Source: Methanomicrobium antiquum
GTDB lineage: Archaea; Halobacteriota; Methanomicrobia; Methanomicrobiales; Methanomicrobiaceae
NCBI RefSeq assembly: GCF_029633915.1
Contig: NZ_CP091092.1
Coordinates: forward strand, 2,170,001 to 2,234,000
DNA length: 64,000 bases
Reading direction: 5' to 3'
The notes below the pieces were generated by a model. That model ran no database searches and was not told where the DNA came from. It saw nothing but the letters and a program-made list of their open reading frames with translations. The position numbers and the translations under genes are program-made. Positions 32,841-41,921 of the stretch are shown piece by piece. How positions within the stretch are numbered: the first letter of the stretch is position 1; every line of letters starts with the position of its first letter.

Positions 32841-33062
32841 TGCAATGAAAGTCAAAATTCCTGATAAACTTATCATCACTTTTTTGTGTGATGAAAAAAG
32901 CTCATCATGTGCGTTTGCTATAAAAGTCAAAATTCCTGAATAAACTTATCATCACTTTTTTGTGTGATGAAAAAAGCTCATCATGTGCGTTTTAGATGAA
33001 AGTTACTCTGTAACTTACATGAAACCGGTGCATGAAATATAATTTCATGGACGTTTTCATGG
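32841..33062. repeat. REP-like intergenic repeat, two A units and one B unit
   Basis: The A unit (TGAAAGTCAAAATTCCTGA...TCATGTGCGTTT, about 76 bp with a CATCAC/GTGATG hairpin) occurs twice in tandem (32844-32917, 32920-32993). The B unit follows: GTTACTCTGTAAC, then CATGAAATATAATTTCATG and GGACGTTTTCATG. Together with similar stretches at 39981, 42964, 45486 and 58902 it is a dispersed family. It fills most of the 32731-33185 gap; a TATA-like TTTATAAATAC at ~33148 probably serves the gene at 33186. Confidence 0.75.
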
Positions 33063-33185
33063 TAAAAGGCTCATTTCAATTGTTTTTTTCAACACCAAAT
33101 AATAAAACCATTTAAGGAACAAAAATATAATTGAGAATTAAAGCAATTTATAAATACAGGTTTTAAAATACCGGCGGTACAAATA

Positions 33186-33947
33186 ATGGATTTTCGTGAG
33201 ATAGTCTCCATATCACAGGGCCCTTTAAGCATATTAAATCCTTTAAGCTTTGAAAAGGCGATATACATAGGAGAGATTGCAGGCATGTCTGAAGAGACAT
33301 CTGTAATTGATTTTGGCTGTGGGAATGCTACTCTTCTCGGACTCTGGGGAGAGAATTTTGGCATATCCGGAAGAGGCGTGGAAATAAGAGAAGATGCCTG
33401 CCGGACTGCCGGAATGACAATTGAAGAACTTGGTCTTTCAGATAAAATTTCAATCTTCTTTGCCGATGCCTCATCCTATGAAAAAGAAGAGGATGAATTA
33501 TACGACTTTGCAGTTGCTCTTGGTGCATCACAAATTTGGGGCGGAATTGAAGAGACATTAACTGCTCTTTCAGAATTTATCAAAGATACAGGCTCAATAA
33601 TAATCGGCGACAGATACTGGAAGAAAGATTCAGTATCACCTGAATTTTGCAGGCAGTGGCCTGAAATTCTTACCGAATATGAAATTCTGCAAATTATTAG
33701 AGATAAAGGTTTTAATCTAAAATCGGTTGTCAGGGCAGGCGATGACGACTGGGACATATATGAATCAGGAATCTGGAGAAACTGCTTAGAATGGCTTTCA
33801 GACGATGATAACAGGCAAAATCCCGGATATGACGATCTTTTAAATTATTACAGACGAATCCAGGAAGAATATATGGCTTACGGACGGGAAAATACCGGAT
33901 GGGCAATGTATCTGATTGTACCTTCGTTAACTGAACCTTCATCTTAA
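33186..33947 (+). CDS. SAM-dependent methyltransferase, class I
   Basis: 253 residues. Motif I VIDFGCGNATLLGLWGENFG, motif II RGVEIREDAC, then LGLSDKISIFFADASSYE and FAVALGASQIWGG as motif IV region. Substrate not evident. 14 bases separate its stop from the next gene's start, so they are likely co-transcribed. Expected cytoplasmic. The neighbour has a metallo-beta-lactamase fold. Confidence 0.82.
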   Translation: MDFREIVSISQGPLSILNPLSFEKAIYIGEIAGMSEETSVIDFGCGNATLLGLWGENFGISGRGVEIREDACRTAGMTIEELGLSDKISIFFADASSYEKEEDELYDFAVALGASQIWGGIEETLTALSEFIKDTGSIIIGDRYWKKDSVSPEFCRQWPEILTEYEILQIIRDKGFNLKSVVRAGDDDWDIYESGIWRNCLEWLSDDDNRQNPGYDDLLNYYRRIQEEYMAYGRENTGWAMYLIVPSLTEPSS

Positions 33948-33961
33948 AACAGGTGATTCTT

Positions 33962-35482
33962 TTGAACATTTTAAATAAATATTCATTTGTTGCATACATT
34001 CCAAACAGACCTGAGGCACTAAACCTTGCGGCCGGCATTATAACAGAGCTTGACGGAAACATAAACAGAATTCACTATGACAGGCAGATAGATTCACAGA
34101 CTGCCTTTTTTGAGGTTACCTGCACTGAGGATGCTTACATAAGGATAAAAGAGAAACTCTCTAAAATTGGATTTCTCAGAAATTCCCTAAAGAGCCTGCC
34201 TTTTTTGAAGTTCAGCGTGAATCTTTTAAACAGGTCAGGTGCACTTCTTGAATTTTTAAATATTGTTTCAGATGCCGGTGCATATATTGGCTCAATTGAC
34301 TTTGATGATACCGGAAGCTTTCCGGAGACAGTTTATGTAAGTATGAATCTTGAAGAGGAGCACCGGGCAGAAGAGCTTCTAAACGCCTTAAAAAATCATT
34401 ATAAGATTGAAATAATTGACTATGACACAACCGGTACAAAGCTTGACAAAACAATTTTTTATGTCAGATTTGCTCAACAGCTTCGCCGGTATCTTCAAAA
34501 CGCAGATGATACTGCACTTATGGATTTTTTAAAAGACATCAACCATACAGTCCAGGAGCTTACAAGGCTTGGAGAAAATCCTGACGAGATTTTTGAAAAT
34601 TATATTCTCTGCGGTGAATTTTTAAATAAAACGACAGGAGACGGATTTTACGCCGATGTGCAGGAGATAAGAATTATTGATAATCTTACACTCTTTTGCT
34701 TTCAGATGCCGGGAGGCGGCAGTATATTCATCTTCGATGCACCTGATGAGATTGTGATGATTGACACAGGCTACGGGATTTATGCAGAGGATGCTAAGAA
34801 AATGTTTGCCTATTATGGTCTTGATGTTGAGAAAAAATTAAAGTCAGTTATTATAACCCACGGTGATGCCGATCACTGTGGTGCAGGAGGAGCATACAAT
34901 GTAGCGGCATATATGCATCCGGCAACACTTGAGATTATTAAATGCGGCAACCGTGCATGGGGCTCTAAGAGTGAAAAATCAATTCTTGAGAAGGTGTACA
35001 CAACAATGATAGCGCTTTTTTCGCACTGGAATCCTTCTTCAGAAGAAAATATCAGGCTCTTTCCGGAATCATCAGCAGAAAGAGTAAAAGGTTTTCCGGT
35101 GCTTGCAAAAATTCCGATTGGAGGACTTTCATTTGACGTCCTTTTAAGCCTTGGCGGACACCAGTTCGGTCAGCTTTTAATATTCTGCAGGGAAAAAGGG
35201 CTGATTTTTACAGCAGACAGTCTTATGAATTTCTCAAGTTTTACTGATGAACGCAAAAGATATAATTCAATTGCAGATTTTCTTGTTACATCTGTCAATG
35301 TTGACAGTTCACTTGCCCGCGAGGAGAGAAAAGGGATTTTAGAGATTGTTAAGGATTACGAAGAAGAATCAGGTGAAAAATGTCTTATCTGCGGGGGTCA
35401 CGGTGCTGTTTCTGTAATAAACAGCGAAGGTAAGCTTGAATCTTTTATTGAGCCTGAACACTATGTTCATTCTCTAAATTAA
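33962..35482 (+). CDS. ACT-like plus metallo-beta-lactamase fold protein
   Basis: 506 residues from TTG 33962, chosen because AGGTGAT lies 4 bases before it. Residues 1-150 look like two tandem ACT-like units (FVAYIPNRPEALNLAAGIITEL; VNLLNRSGALLEFLNIVSDAGAYIGSIDF), usual small-molecule sensors. The rest is a metallo-beta-lactamase fold: VIITHGDADHCGAGG, LGGHQFGQLLIFC, FTADSLM and ICGGHGAV. The metal motif reads HGDADH, not HxHxDH, so one ligand is changed. Fusion of ACT regulation with a hydrolase is notable. Substrate unknown. Confidence 0.75.
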   Translation: MNILNKYSFVAYIPNRPEALNLAAGIITELDGNINRIHYDRQIDSQTAFFEVTCTEDAYIRIKEKLSKIGFLRNSLKSLPFLKFSVNLLNRSGALLEFLNIVSDAGAYIGSIDFDDTGSFPETVYVSMNLEEEHRAEELLNALKNHYKIEIIDYDTTGTKLDKTIFYVRFAQQLRRYLQNADDTALMDFLKDINHTVQELTRLGENPDEIFENYILCGEFLNKTTGDGFYADVQEIRIIDNLTLFCFQMPGGGSIFIFDAPDEIVMIDTGYGIYAEDAKKMFAYYGLDVEKKLKSVIITHGDADHCGAGGAYNVAAYMHPATLEIIKCGNRAWGSKSEKSILEKVYTTMIALFSHWNPSSEENIRLFPESSAERVKGFPVLAKIPIGGLSFDVLLSLGGHQFGQLLIFCREKGLIFTADSLMNFSSFTDERKRYNSIADFLVTSVNVDSSLAREERKGILEIVKDYEEESGEKCLICGGHGAVSVINSEGKLESFIEPEHYVHSLN

Positions 35483-35545
35483 AAGATTAAATATCTTACA
35501 TCTGCCAAAAGCAGTTTTTTATATTAAAAATCCGTATTAAAAGAT

Positions 35546-36706
35546 ATGGAAAGCAAAGGCGACATATATAAATTAATATTTGACAATGCAGGAACGGGAA
35601 TCCTGCTTTCAGACAACAAAGGAGTTATTCTTGCCGCAAACAAAGCCTTTTGCGAGAGAACAGGATTTTTTGAAGATGAGATTGCCGGCAAACATAAATT
35701 CTGCTCATTTATTCATCCTGATGATAAAAAGAGAGTTGAAGAAATTTATAAAAATCAGACAGAAAAACAGACATCAGAAAATTTAATAACCGAATTCAGA
35801 TTTCTAAGAAAGGACGGAGAAGTAATTAATGTCGCATCAACATTTGCTTTTGATGAGAAGACCGGAAACATCATAATAACTCTTTTAAATATCACAGAAA
35901 AAATTGAAATATTAAAGGCGCTTAAAAGACGCGATGCTATTCTTTATGCAATTAATCATGGGATTAACCTGTTTTTAAAGGAAAATTCATGGAAAAAAGT
36001 AATGCCTGATGTTTTAAAGGCTATTGGTGAGGCGGCAGAGGTTGCAAGGATTTACTGTTTTGAAAATTCTACAGATGAAAAAACCGGACTTTTACTGATG
36101 AATGAAAGATTTGAATGGGCATATGATAAAAAAGCATCACAGATAAATAATCCTAAAATGCAGGGACTTTCCTACAAAGATGCCGGTGTTTTAAGATGGC
36201 AGGAAAAGCTCAAAAAAGGCGAGGTGGTCTTTGCAGATATCAACTCCGTTGACGAAGACGAGAGAAAAAACATGGAAGTTTTAGGCGTCAAAACCTCTGT
36301 TATCGCACCAATATTTATCAATGACAGATGGTGGGGTTTTGCAGGCCTTGATGAAACAAGAAAAGAGAGGGTCTGGAGTGAAGGTGAAATTGAAACTATC
36401 GGTGTTGCCGCCGGAATGATTGGAAGTGCGATATACAGGCAGGAGAGTTATGAAACACTTATTGCATACATAACTGAAGCCGCCCTAAGAATTAAAGAGC
36501 CGGGATTTGTAATAAAGGAAAATCTTGTCCAGATAAAAAAGGATGTTTTGGATGATATTGTATCAAAGCAGAGCATTGCAACTAAAATTGAGATTCAGAT
36601 TAAAAATATAGAGCAGGTCAACAGAAACATAAAAGATCTTAACAGATTGATTGTTGAGAGAAACAAAGATATTCCAGAGGCCTACAGGCATTTTATTTCA
36701 GGCTAA
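35546..36706 (+). CDS. PAS-GAF sensor protein without kinase domain
   Basis: 386 residues. PAS domain at 1-120 (IFDNAGTGILLSDNKGVILAANKAFCERTGF ... FIHPDDKKRVEEIY ... FLRKDGEVINV), GAF-like domain at ~130-290 (MEVLGVKTSVIAPIFINDRWWGFAGLDE), then a helical C-terminus with coiled-coil content. No histidine kinase catalytic part, so it probably signals by partner binding. Followed 14 bp later by a RecA/KaiC-like gene, likely its partner. Confidence 0.8.
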   Translation: MESKGDIYKLIFDNAGTGILLSDNKGVILAANKAFCERTGFFEDEIAGKHKFCSFIHPDDKKRVEEIYKNQTEKQTSENLITEFRFLRKDGEVINVASTFAFDEKTGNIIITLLNITEKIEILKALKRRDAILYAINHGINLFLKENSWKKVMPDVLKAIGEAAEVARIYCFENSTDEKTGLLLMNERFEWAYDKKASQINNPKMQGLSYKDAGVLRWQEKLKKGEVVFADINSVDEDERKNMEVLGVKTSVIAPIFINDRWWGFAGLDETRKERVWSEGEIETIGVAAGMIGSAIYRQESYETLIAYITEAALRIKEPGFVIKENLVQIKKDVLDDIVSKQSIATKIEIQIKNIEQVNRNIKDLNRLIVERNKDIPEAYRHFISG

Positions 36707-36720
36707 GAGGACTAAAAAAA

Positions 36721-37317
36721 ATGGATTCTTCAAAAGACTGTCTTGAAAATGTTGAGATATTGCTTGTAATATCTCCTCCGGAAAGACTAAAAGACAACAA
36801 TGTAGAACTAATCAGAAGACTGACAGAAAACGACCGCGAAATACTAATTATCACATCAAGCCAGCCGTCACAATATCTACATGAATTATACGAAGCAAAG
36901 GGAATAGACTCCGGAAAGATTTCTTTTATAGACACTATAACAAAATTTGCAATGGGAACAGTGCCTGATGGTGTACAACGTTGCAGATTCCTGAGCAGTC
37001 CGTCTGATCTTACCTCTCTTTCTATCGCAATCAGTGAAAGTTTAAAGGAGATAAAAGAGAAAAAACCCGCATTGCTTATAGATTCGTTAAATGCAATGCT
37101 TATTTATCTCCCGTCATCCGACATTACAAAGTTCATGCATTTTCTTACAAGCAAGCTTAGAATTATGTTTCTTTCCGGAATCTATCTTGCCGCTGAAGAC
37201 AGTCTGGACCCTAAGATAATGTCTCAGATTATGACTTTTACAGACAGGGTTATCAACATGGATTCTGAGTCCTATTCGGACTCTGAAGCCGATTCCAAAG
37301 AAAAGGACATAAATTAG
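36721..37317 (+). CDS. KaiC/RecA-like protein lacking the Walker A motif
   Basis: 198 residues. Fold pattern of small archaeal KaiC-like proteins: VEILLVISPPERLKDNNVELIRRL where Walker A should be, ISFIDTITKFAMG, PALLIDSLNAMLIYLP (Walker-B-like hydrophobic-Asp-Ser) and IMFLSGIYLAAED. No GxxGxGKT is present, so ATP hydrolysis is doubtful. Co-operonic with the PAS-GAF gene (14 bp gap). Likely a signalling adaptor; family assignment by eye only. Confidence 0.55.
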   Translation: MDSSKDCLENVEILLVISPPERLKDNNVELIRRLTENDREILIITSSQPSQYLHELYEAKGIDSGKISFIDTITKFAMGTVPDGVQRCRFLSSPSDLTSLSIAISESLKEIKEKKPALLIDSLNAMLIYLPSSDITKFMHFLTSKLRIMFLSGIYLAAEDSLDPKIMSQIMTFTDRVINMDSESYSDSEADSKEKDIN

Positions 37318-37436
37318 AGGAAAAATTGCCGGAAAATCGCCTGTGCGGATATGAAAGGTGAGGTTTTGTTTATCGTAAATGTCATATCCGCTGCCAATAC
37401 CTCCCCCGGATGAAGACCGGTATGTAAAAATAATAA

Positions 37437-37985
37437 TCAGGCGTCTTCTTTTTGATAATATTCAATTCTCTGAAGGACATATCCCAAAACCTGTTCTTCA
37501 AGAGGTCTTTGGTCTTCGATTGAGAAAAGATAAGCAGTGGAATAGGCAAAAATCAGTGCATTATCGCGTTTGAACTCTAATGGCACCTTTATTTCATCCT
37601 TAGATAACTTAATTGCATAAAATTTCTCATCTTCAGGTTTGAATGTGCAGTCCTTTTCTTCAGGAAGTTTTACACCAAATGTCTTTGTCGGATCATGACC
37701 TTCCCAGTTGAACTCAGATCTGATGGACTTCTGGGAGGGCAGAAGTTCTATTGAATGTGCCCTGATAATTGATACAGCACATTTAAGAGCGCTTTTGCTC
37801 TCGTCTTTTTCAATCTTTCCAAGAATTTTGTCAGCACGTCCTATTGCCCTGTCATAAAGGCCTGTTCTGTATCCTATAAGCATTGATGCTATCATATGGG
37901 CAACATTTCCGGAGATTTTTGGCATATCTTTTTTTATACCTGCCATATAATCCTCTAAATCCTTTTTTGCAATTTCCAGACTCAT
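37437..37985 (-). CDS. Conserved-looking archaeal hypothetical protein
   Basis: 182 residues, soluble, mostly helical in the first half (ISGNVAHMIASMLIGYRTGLYDRAIGRADKILGKIEKDES) and mixed later. No motif recognised. Codon use and composition match the core genes around it, so it is probably real. Single gene, convergent with 36721-37317, with a REP-like repeat just upstream of its start. Function unknown. Confidence 0.6.
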   Translation of the reverse strand: MSLEIAKKDLEDYMAGIKKDMPKISGNVAHMIASMLIGYRTGLYDRAIGRADKILGKIEKDESKSALKCAVSIIRAHSIELLPSQKSIRSEFNWEGHDPTKTFGVKLPEEKDCTFKPEDEKFYAIKLSKDEIKVPLEFKRDNALIFAYSTAYLFSIEDQRPLEEQVLGYVLQRIEYYQKEDA

Positions 37986-38010
37986 TTATAAGCACCTCTT
38001 TTTGTATTCA

Positions 38011-38250
38011 AAACGTTCATGATATTTTTTTTCGCAAAACGGTGATGAAATTTTTGTTTCATTCAACAGTTTTATGTAAGTTACGAAGTAACTTCATGCA
38101 AAATCAAAAAAATAATAATTTTTGACTTTTACTTCAATGATACAAATAGCCCTTAATAATTAAAGAGTATTTCCTAAAAAACATCCATGAAATTTATATT
38201 TCATACAACTTTTCATGTAAGTTACGAAATAAAATTCATGTGTAATTCCT
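38011..38250. repeat. Two partial REP-like repeats
   Basis: Copy one at about 38011-38100 has GATGAAATTTTTGTTTCATTC, GTAAGTTACGAAGTAACTTCATG; copy two at about 38183-38250 has CATGAAATTTATATTTCAT and CATGTAAGTTACGAAAT. Both are B-type units with the GTTAC/GTAAC and ATGAAA/TTTCAT stems. They fill the 37986-38315 gap; no gene seen there. Confidence 0.6.
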
Positions 38251-38315
38251 GTGTAATTCATAAAACAACTGCTTCATGCGGAATTTTCATATGGTATTTA
38301 ATGCCCCAAAAAAAA

Positions 38316-39254
38316 TTATTCTCTTTTTTCAAATTCCAAAATTATGTTTTGCATCTTTTCTGCATTTCGAAAGACTTCCTCACTTTCAACGCCTCCAAAA
38401 AGACCTGAAATTGCAATTATTTCTGACAGGGGCTGTTTTAACGATGAAATCAGCTCATCAGTCTCCTGTGAAATGTTTCCTGACACTTTTTCAGCATTTT
38501 CTGTTTTGGATTCCAAATATTCCTGAAATAAAACCACAAGGTATGTTTTGCCTTCAAATGCAGCTGCTTTCACATAAATTTTTCCGGGAATATTTCCTCT
38601 GTCAGAAGTTTTTAATGATGTCTCACACTCAAAACATGTTTTTTTCTTCTCTTTTGAAAGATTTTTTGAAAATTCAAATCCTAAAAGTATCCCTGGACTA
38701 ATTGAGGAGAGTTTTTCTGCATCCATCTTTGTTTTTGCAATAAGAAGTCTGTTTGAATAAGAAATCTTCGGACCGTTTTCAAAGTCGCCTTCAGAGACAA
38801 TGCAGAGGGGAAAAGGCAGGGAGTCCATTACAAACCTGAATTTGTCCTCACCGGATTTAAGTGCTTTTTCTGCTTTTATTGCCCGGTGCTTTTGCAAAAC
38901 AGTCTCAATTGTAGTATAAATTTCTCTTGGGCGTGCCGGCTTTGTAAGATAACCGTAAGGATTTGTCCTTATTGCACGAGAAAGAGTTTCATCGCCTGTG
39001 TAGGAGGTCAGGTACACAACCGGAATATCCCAGTTATTTCCAATTTTTTCAGCAACATCAATCCCGTCTATGTTGTCTTCAAGATTTATGTCAATTAAAG
39101 CAAGATCAGGCATAAGTTCGCCTGCCATCCTTATGGCATCCTCACCTTTTGTTGCAAGACCTACTACATCGTAGCCAAAAGATCCAAGCGATCTTTCAAG
39201 GCCCATTGCGACAATCACCTCATCTTCAACAATCAAAACCTTAGCGTCAGCCAT
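38316..39254 (-). CDS. Response regulator receiver with PAS-like C-terminal part
   Basis: 312 residues from ATG 39254, preceded by GGGGGGAGG. Receiver domain 1-120: VLIVEDEVIVAMGLERSL, phospho-acceptor Asp in LALIDINLEDNIDG, Thr/Ser in VYLTSYTG, Lys in GYLTKPARP. Residues ~140-260 resemble a PAS domain (FRFVMDSLPFPLCIVSEGDF), then a helical tail (SQETDELISSLKQPLSEIIAISGLFGG) like a kinase dimerisation helix without catalytic part. Typical of methanogen phosphorelay proteins lacking a DNA-binding output. Confidence 0.85.
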   Translation of the reverse strand: MADAKVLIVEDEVIVAMGLERSLGSFGYDVVGLATKGEDAIRMAGELMPDLALIDINLEDNIDGIDVAEKIGNNWDIPVVYLTSYTGDETLSRAIRTNPYGYLTKPARPREIYTTIETVLQKHRAIKAEKALKSGEDKFRFVMDSLPFPLCIVSEGDFENGPKISYSNRLLIAKTKMDAEKLSSISPGILLGFEFSKNLSKEKKKTCFECETSLKTSDRGNIPGKIYVKAAAFEGKTYLVVLFQEYLESKTENAEKVSGNISQETDELISSLKQPLSEIIAISGLFGGVESEEVFRNAEKMQNIILEFEKRE

Positions 39255-39509
39255 TAAAATCCTCCCCCCCTTGAGAATAAGAAAATTTAAATGCCGTTTT
39301 TTTCTGATTTCCTGCATTTCAGGTCATTATTCCTGACATATTTAACAATCAGGAGAAAAAAATACCGGAACAGAAATTCTCTTATATTCAATCATATTTT
39401 TAAAGTGGTATATATTACTTATTAAATTCATTTCTGAGCCGTTTTACAAATTTAACTAAATATCCGGACAAAACACTAATATGAGATTAAAACAACTGAT
39501 TAAAATTGT

Positions 39510-39923
39510 ATGGACAGTATGAAAAAGCCTGATATTGAGATAACCAAAATTTCGCCTGTAGGAATCGGTAAAGACAAAATAGAACTCATTGTCACTATAA
39601 AAGTCAAAAACCCCTCTTTTTTGGATGCACCAATAAAAAGGATAGAATTTGAGCTATTCAGGCATTTAAATAATGGTGAAGATTACCTTGGAAGAGGAGA
39701 AAAAGAGGGTGTGATTTTAAAGGCAGACTCTGAGAATCTTATTGATATTAAAGTTTTGATTGAAAATCTGTCATTTATTTCCGCCGCCGCTGAATACATA
39801 AAAGACGGAGTCAGCATTATTGTAAGGGGAAGCATATTCTTCGATCTGAAAATTTTTGCACCTGAAATTAAATTTGAGGAGATAAAAAGGCTTAAAAGTC
39901 CGCTGGAAGATTTTTTTAAGTAA
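39510..39923 (+). CDS. LEA14/WHy-like beta-sandwich protein
   Basis: 137 residues. Pattern of the water-stress (WHy/LEA_2) domain: LIVTIKVKNPSFLDAPIKRIEFELF, then GVILKADSENLIDIKVLIEN and IIVRGSIFFDLKIFAPEIKFE. No signal peptide, so cytoplasmic. In archaea these are thought to be stress-related binding proteins. TATA-like region upstream is AT-rich. Single gene. Confidence 0.7.
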   Translation: MDSMKKPDIEITKISPVGIGKDKIELIVTIKVKNPSFLDAPIKRIEFELFRHLNNGEDYLGRGEKEGVILKADSENLIDIKVLIENLSFISAAAEYIKDGVSIIVRGSIFFDLKIFAPEIKFEEIKRLKSPLEDFFK

Positions 39924-39980
39924 CTTGCCGGGGAAAAAATCTTCCTTCATGGACATATACTATGTAAATCAGAATTGAGT

Positions 39981-40096
39981 TGCTATGAAAGTCAAAAATC
40001 CCTGATAAACTTTCATCACTTTTTTGTGTGATGAAAAAAGCTCATCATGTGCGTTTGCTATGAAAGTCACTTTGTGAACTACATGAAACTGTTGCG
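39981..40096. repeat. REP-like repeat, A plus partial B unit
   Basis: TTGCTATGAAAGTCAAAAATC, then TCATCACTTTTTTGTGTGATGA, AGCTCATCATGTGCGTTTGC and a B part with GTCACTTTGTGAACTACATGAAAC. Lies between convergent genes (39923 and 40160), so not promoter-linked here. Same order and orientation as 32841-33062. Confidence 0.7.
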
Positions 40097-40159
40097 TTAA
40101 AAAAAATTATCATGATTTTTTTTTAAAAGTAATATAATTTTTAAAATTTTAAATGCAGA

Positions 40160-41818
40160 TCAATACTTCTTTTTATCAGAAGAATCTACAAATAAAATCT
40201 TAATTATTGCCGCAAGACCGATTACAAACGCTGTGAAGTAAATTGCGATTGTGAAATACAAAAGCCAGCCGGAGTATTCAAAATCAGCAGAGTACATAAC
40301 AATTGATGCCCCAATAACAAGTGCTGATGCAACAAGACCCATAAGAAGCTTGTCTGTTGCCTTTTCAATTGTATATGAAAGTCTCTCAACATCCTTTGCA
40401 ACAATATCAATCTGGAATTTTCCTGCCGCCCACTTATTCATCGTCCTGTTAAAGATTTTTGGAAGCTTCATTATACTGTCTATACTTTCAATAAGAGTAT
40501 GTGAGGTCTTTTTAAAAGATTGCGGTGAGAAATATTGCATTTTTACAACTTCGGAAAGATAAGGCCTTGTTTTGTCATAGAAGTTGAATTTTGGATTTAA
40601 TGTCTGTCCAAGACCAATTACCATCATTATGACCTTTAAAAGAGACATCAGTGTCCCCGGAATCTGAATATGATAACGGTTTAATACATCAGGAATGCTC
40701 TTTAAGGAACCTGCCGCATCAACTGATGAAATTTCAAACCCTTCAGCATCAAAAAGGGCATAATAGAGGTTATCCTTAATATCATCCAGATCATCATCAT
40801 CAATTCTGACACCTAATTTTTTAAAGGTCTCGACTATCATATCAACGTCGGTATCAACGATTGACAAAAGCAGTTTTATGAAAGTATGACGTCTTTCAGG
40901 CCGGATTACTGCAATTGCACCAAGATCAATGAAGGCAAGCTTTCCGTCAATTGTTACAAATATATTTCCGGGGTGGGGATCGATATGGAAAAAGCCGTCT
41001 TCGAATATCATCTTAAGATATGTCTCAAATCCAAGATCTGCGTATTTTTTCGGATCATATCCGTATATTTTTATTCCTTCCACATTATCTGCACGAACGC
41101 CCTCAATGTATTCCATCATTAAAAGTTTAGAGCCGGAATACTCCCAGTATATCTTTGGAAATTTTATATCAGGTTTATTTTTAAAATTTCGTCTGAAAAT
41201 ATCTGCATTTTTCCCTTCTGCTATGTAGTCAAGCTCCCTTTTCATCATCTTTGAAAAGTCATCTACAAGTCCTGTCAGATTATATGCCTTAAGCGCCGGA
41301 TTTACTTTCTCAAATCTCCGGGCCATATTTTCAATAATTATTGTGTCCATCTCAATTGTTTCAGAGATATCAGGACGTTGAATTTTTATTGCAACGACAG
41401 TTCCGTCCTTTAAAATCGCCCTGTGAACCTGGCCTATTGATGCCGCGGCAACAGGAATCCTTTCAAAAAATTCAAAAGTTTCATCAATCTTACCGCAGTA
41501 TTCCTCAATAACCGGCAGTAGATCTTCGAAAGGAACAGGGGTCACACTGTCATGGAGCTTTTTAAGCTCCTCTATTAATTCCGGTGGAAGCGCCTCGCTT
41601 CTTGAAGCCGCCATCTGACCGAATTTAACAGCTGTTGGACCAAGTTCTTCCAAACCAAGTCTCATTCGCTCATATATCGAACGGTTGTCTTTTACTGTCT
41701 TTTTAAAAAGTTTTTTTCTTCTGGTCGAGTCTGGATCGATCTGGTCTAAGAAAATACCAAATCCGTATTTTACCATTACATCGGCAATCTGACCATATCT
41801 TTTCAGCCTGTGAACCAT
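40160..41818 (-). CDS. ABC1/UbiB-type atypical kinase
   Basis: 552 residues. KxGQ motif LGPTAVKFGQMAASRSEALP, nucleotide loop AAASIGQVHRAILKDG (A-rich loop), Lys in VAIKIQRPD, catalytic DPHPGNIFVTIDG and FIDLGAIAVI as the DFG-like loop. Two C-terminal membrane helices (VASALVIGASIVMYS and TIAIYFTAFVIGLAAIIKILF). In bacteria UbiB supports quinone synthesis; a methanogen lacks ubiquinone, so here it may act on lipid or methanophenazine-like isoprenoids. The latter is speculation. Confidence 0.88.
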   Translation of the reverse strand: MVHRLKRYGQIADVMVKYGFGIFLDQIDPDSTRRKKLFKKTVKDNRSIYERMRLGLEELGPTAVKFGQMAASRSEALPPELIEELKKLHDSVTPVPFEDLLPVIEEYCGKIDETFEFFERIPVAAASIGQVHRAILKDGTVVAIKIQRPDISETIEMDTIIIENMARRFEKVNPALKAYNLTGLVDDFSKMMKRELDYIAEGKNADIFRRNFKNKPDIKFPKIYWEYSGSKLLMMEYIEGVRADNVEGIKIYGYDPKKYADLGFETYLKMIFEDGFFHIDPHPGNIFVTIDGKLAFIDLGAIAVIRPERRHTFIKLLLSIVDTDVDMIVETFKKLGVRIDDDDLDDIKDNLYYALFDAEGFEISSVDAAGSLKSIPDVLNRYHIQIPGTLMSLLKVIMMVIGLGQTLNPKFNFYDKTRPYLSEVVKMQYFSPQSFKKTSHTLIESIDSIMKLPKIFNRTMNKWAAGKFQIDIVAKDVERLSYTIEKATDKLLMGLVASALVIGASIVMYSADFEYSGWLLYFTIAIYFTAFVIGLAAIIKILFVDSSDKKKY

Positions 41819-41921
41819 ATCAGGAAAATTGGTTCTTCTTGGTAATAAAATTCTCTTAAAAACAAGAAAAAAAAAGACAAGAAAAGAGATATAAAAAAAC
41901 TGATGATTTTGGATTTAAAGG

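Noticed and set aside
32841-33062. CRISPR array
   Set aside because: The two A units are adjacent copies without variable spacers of regular size, and similar units are dispersed singly elsewhere.
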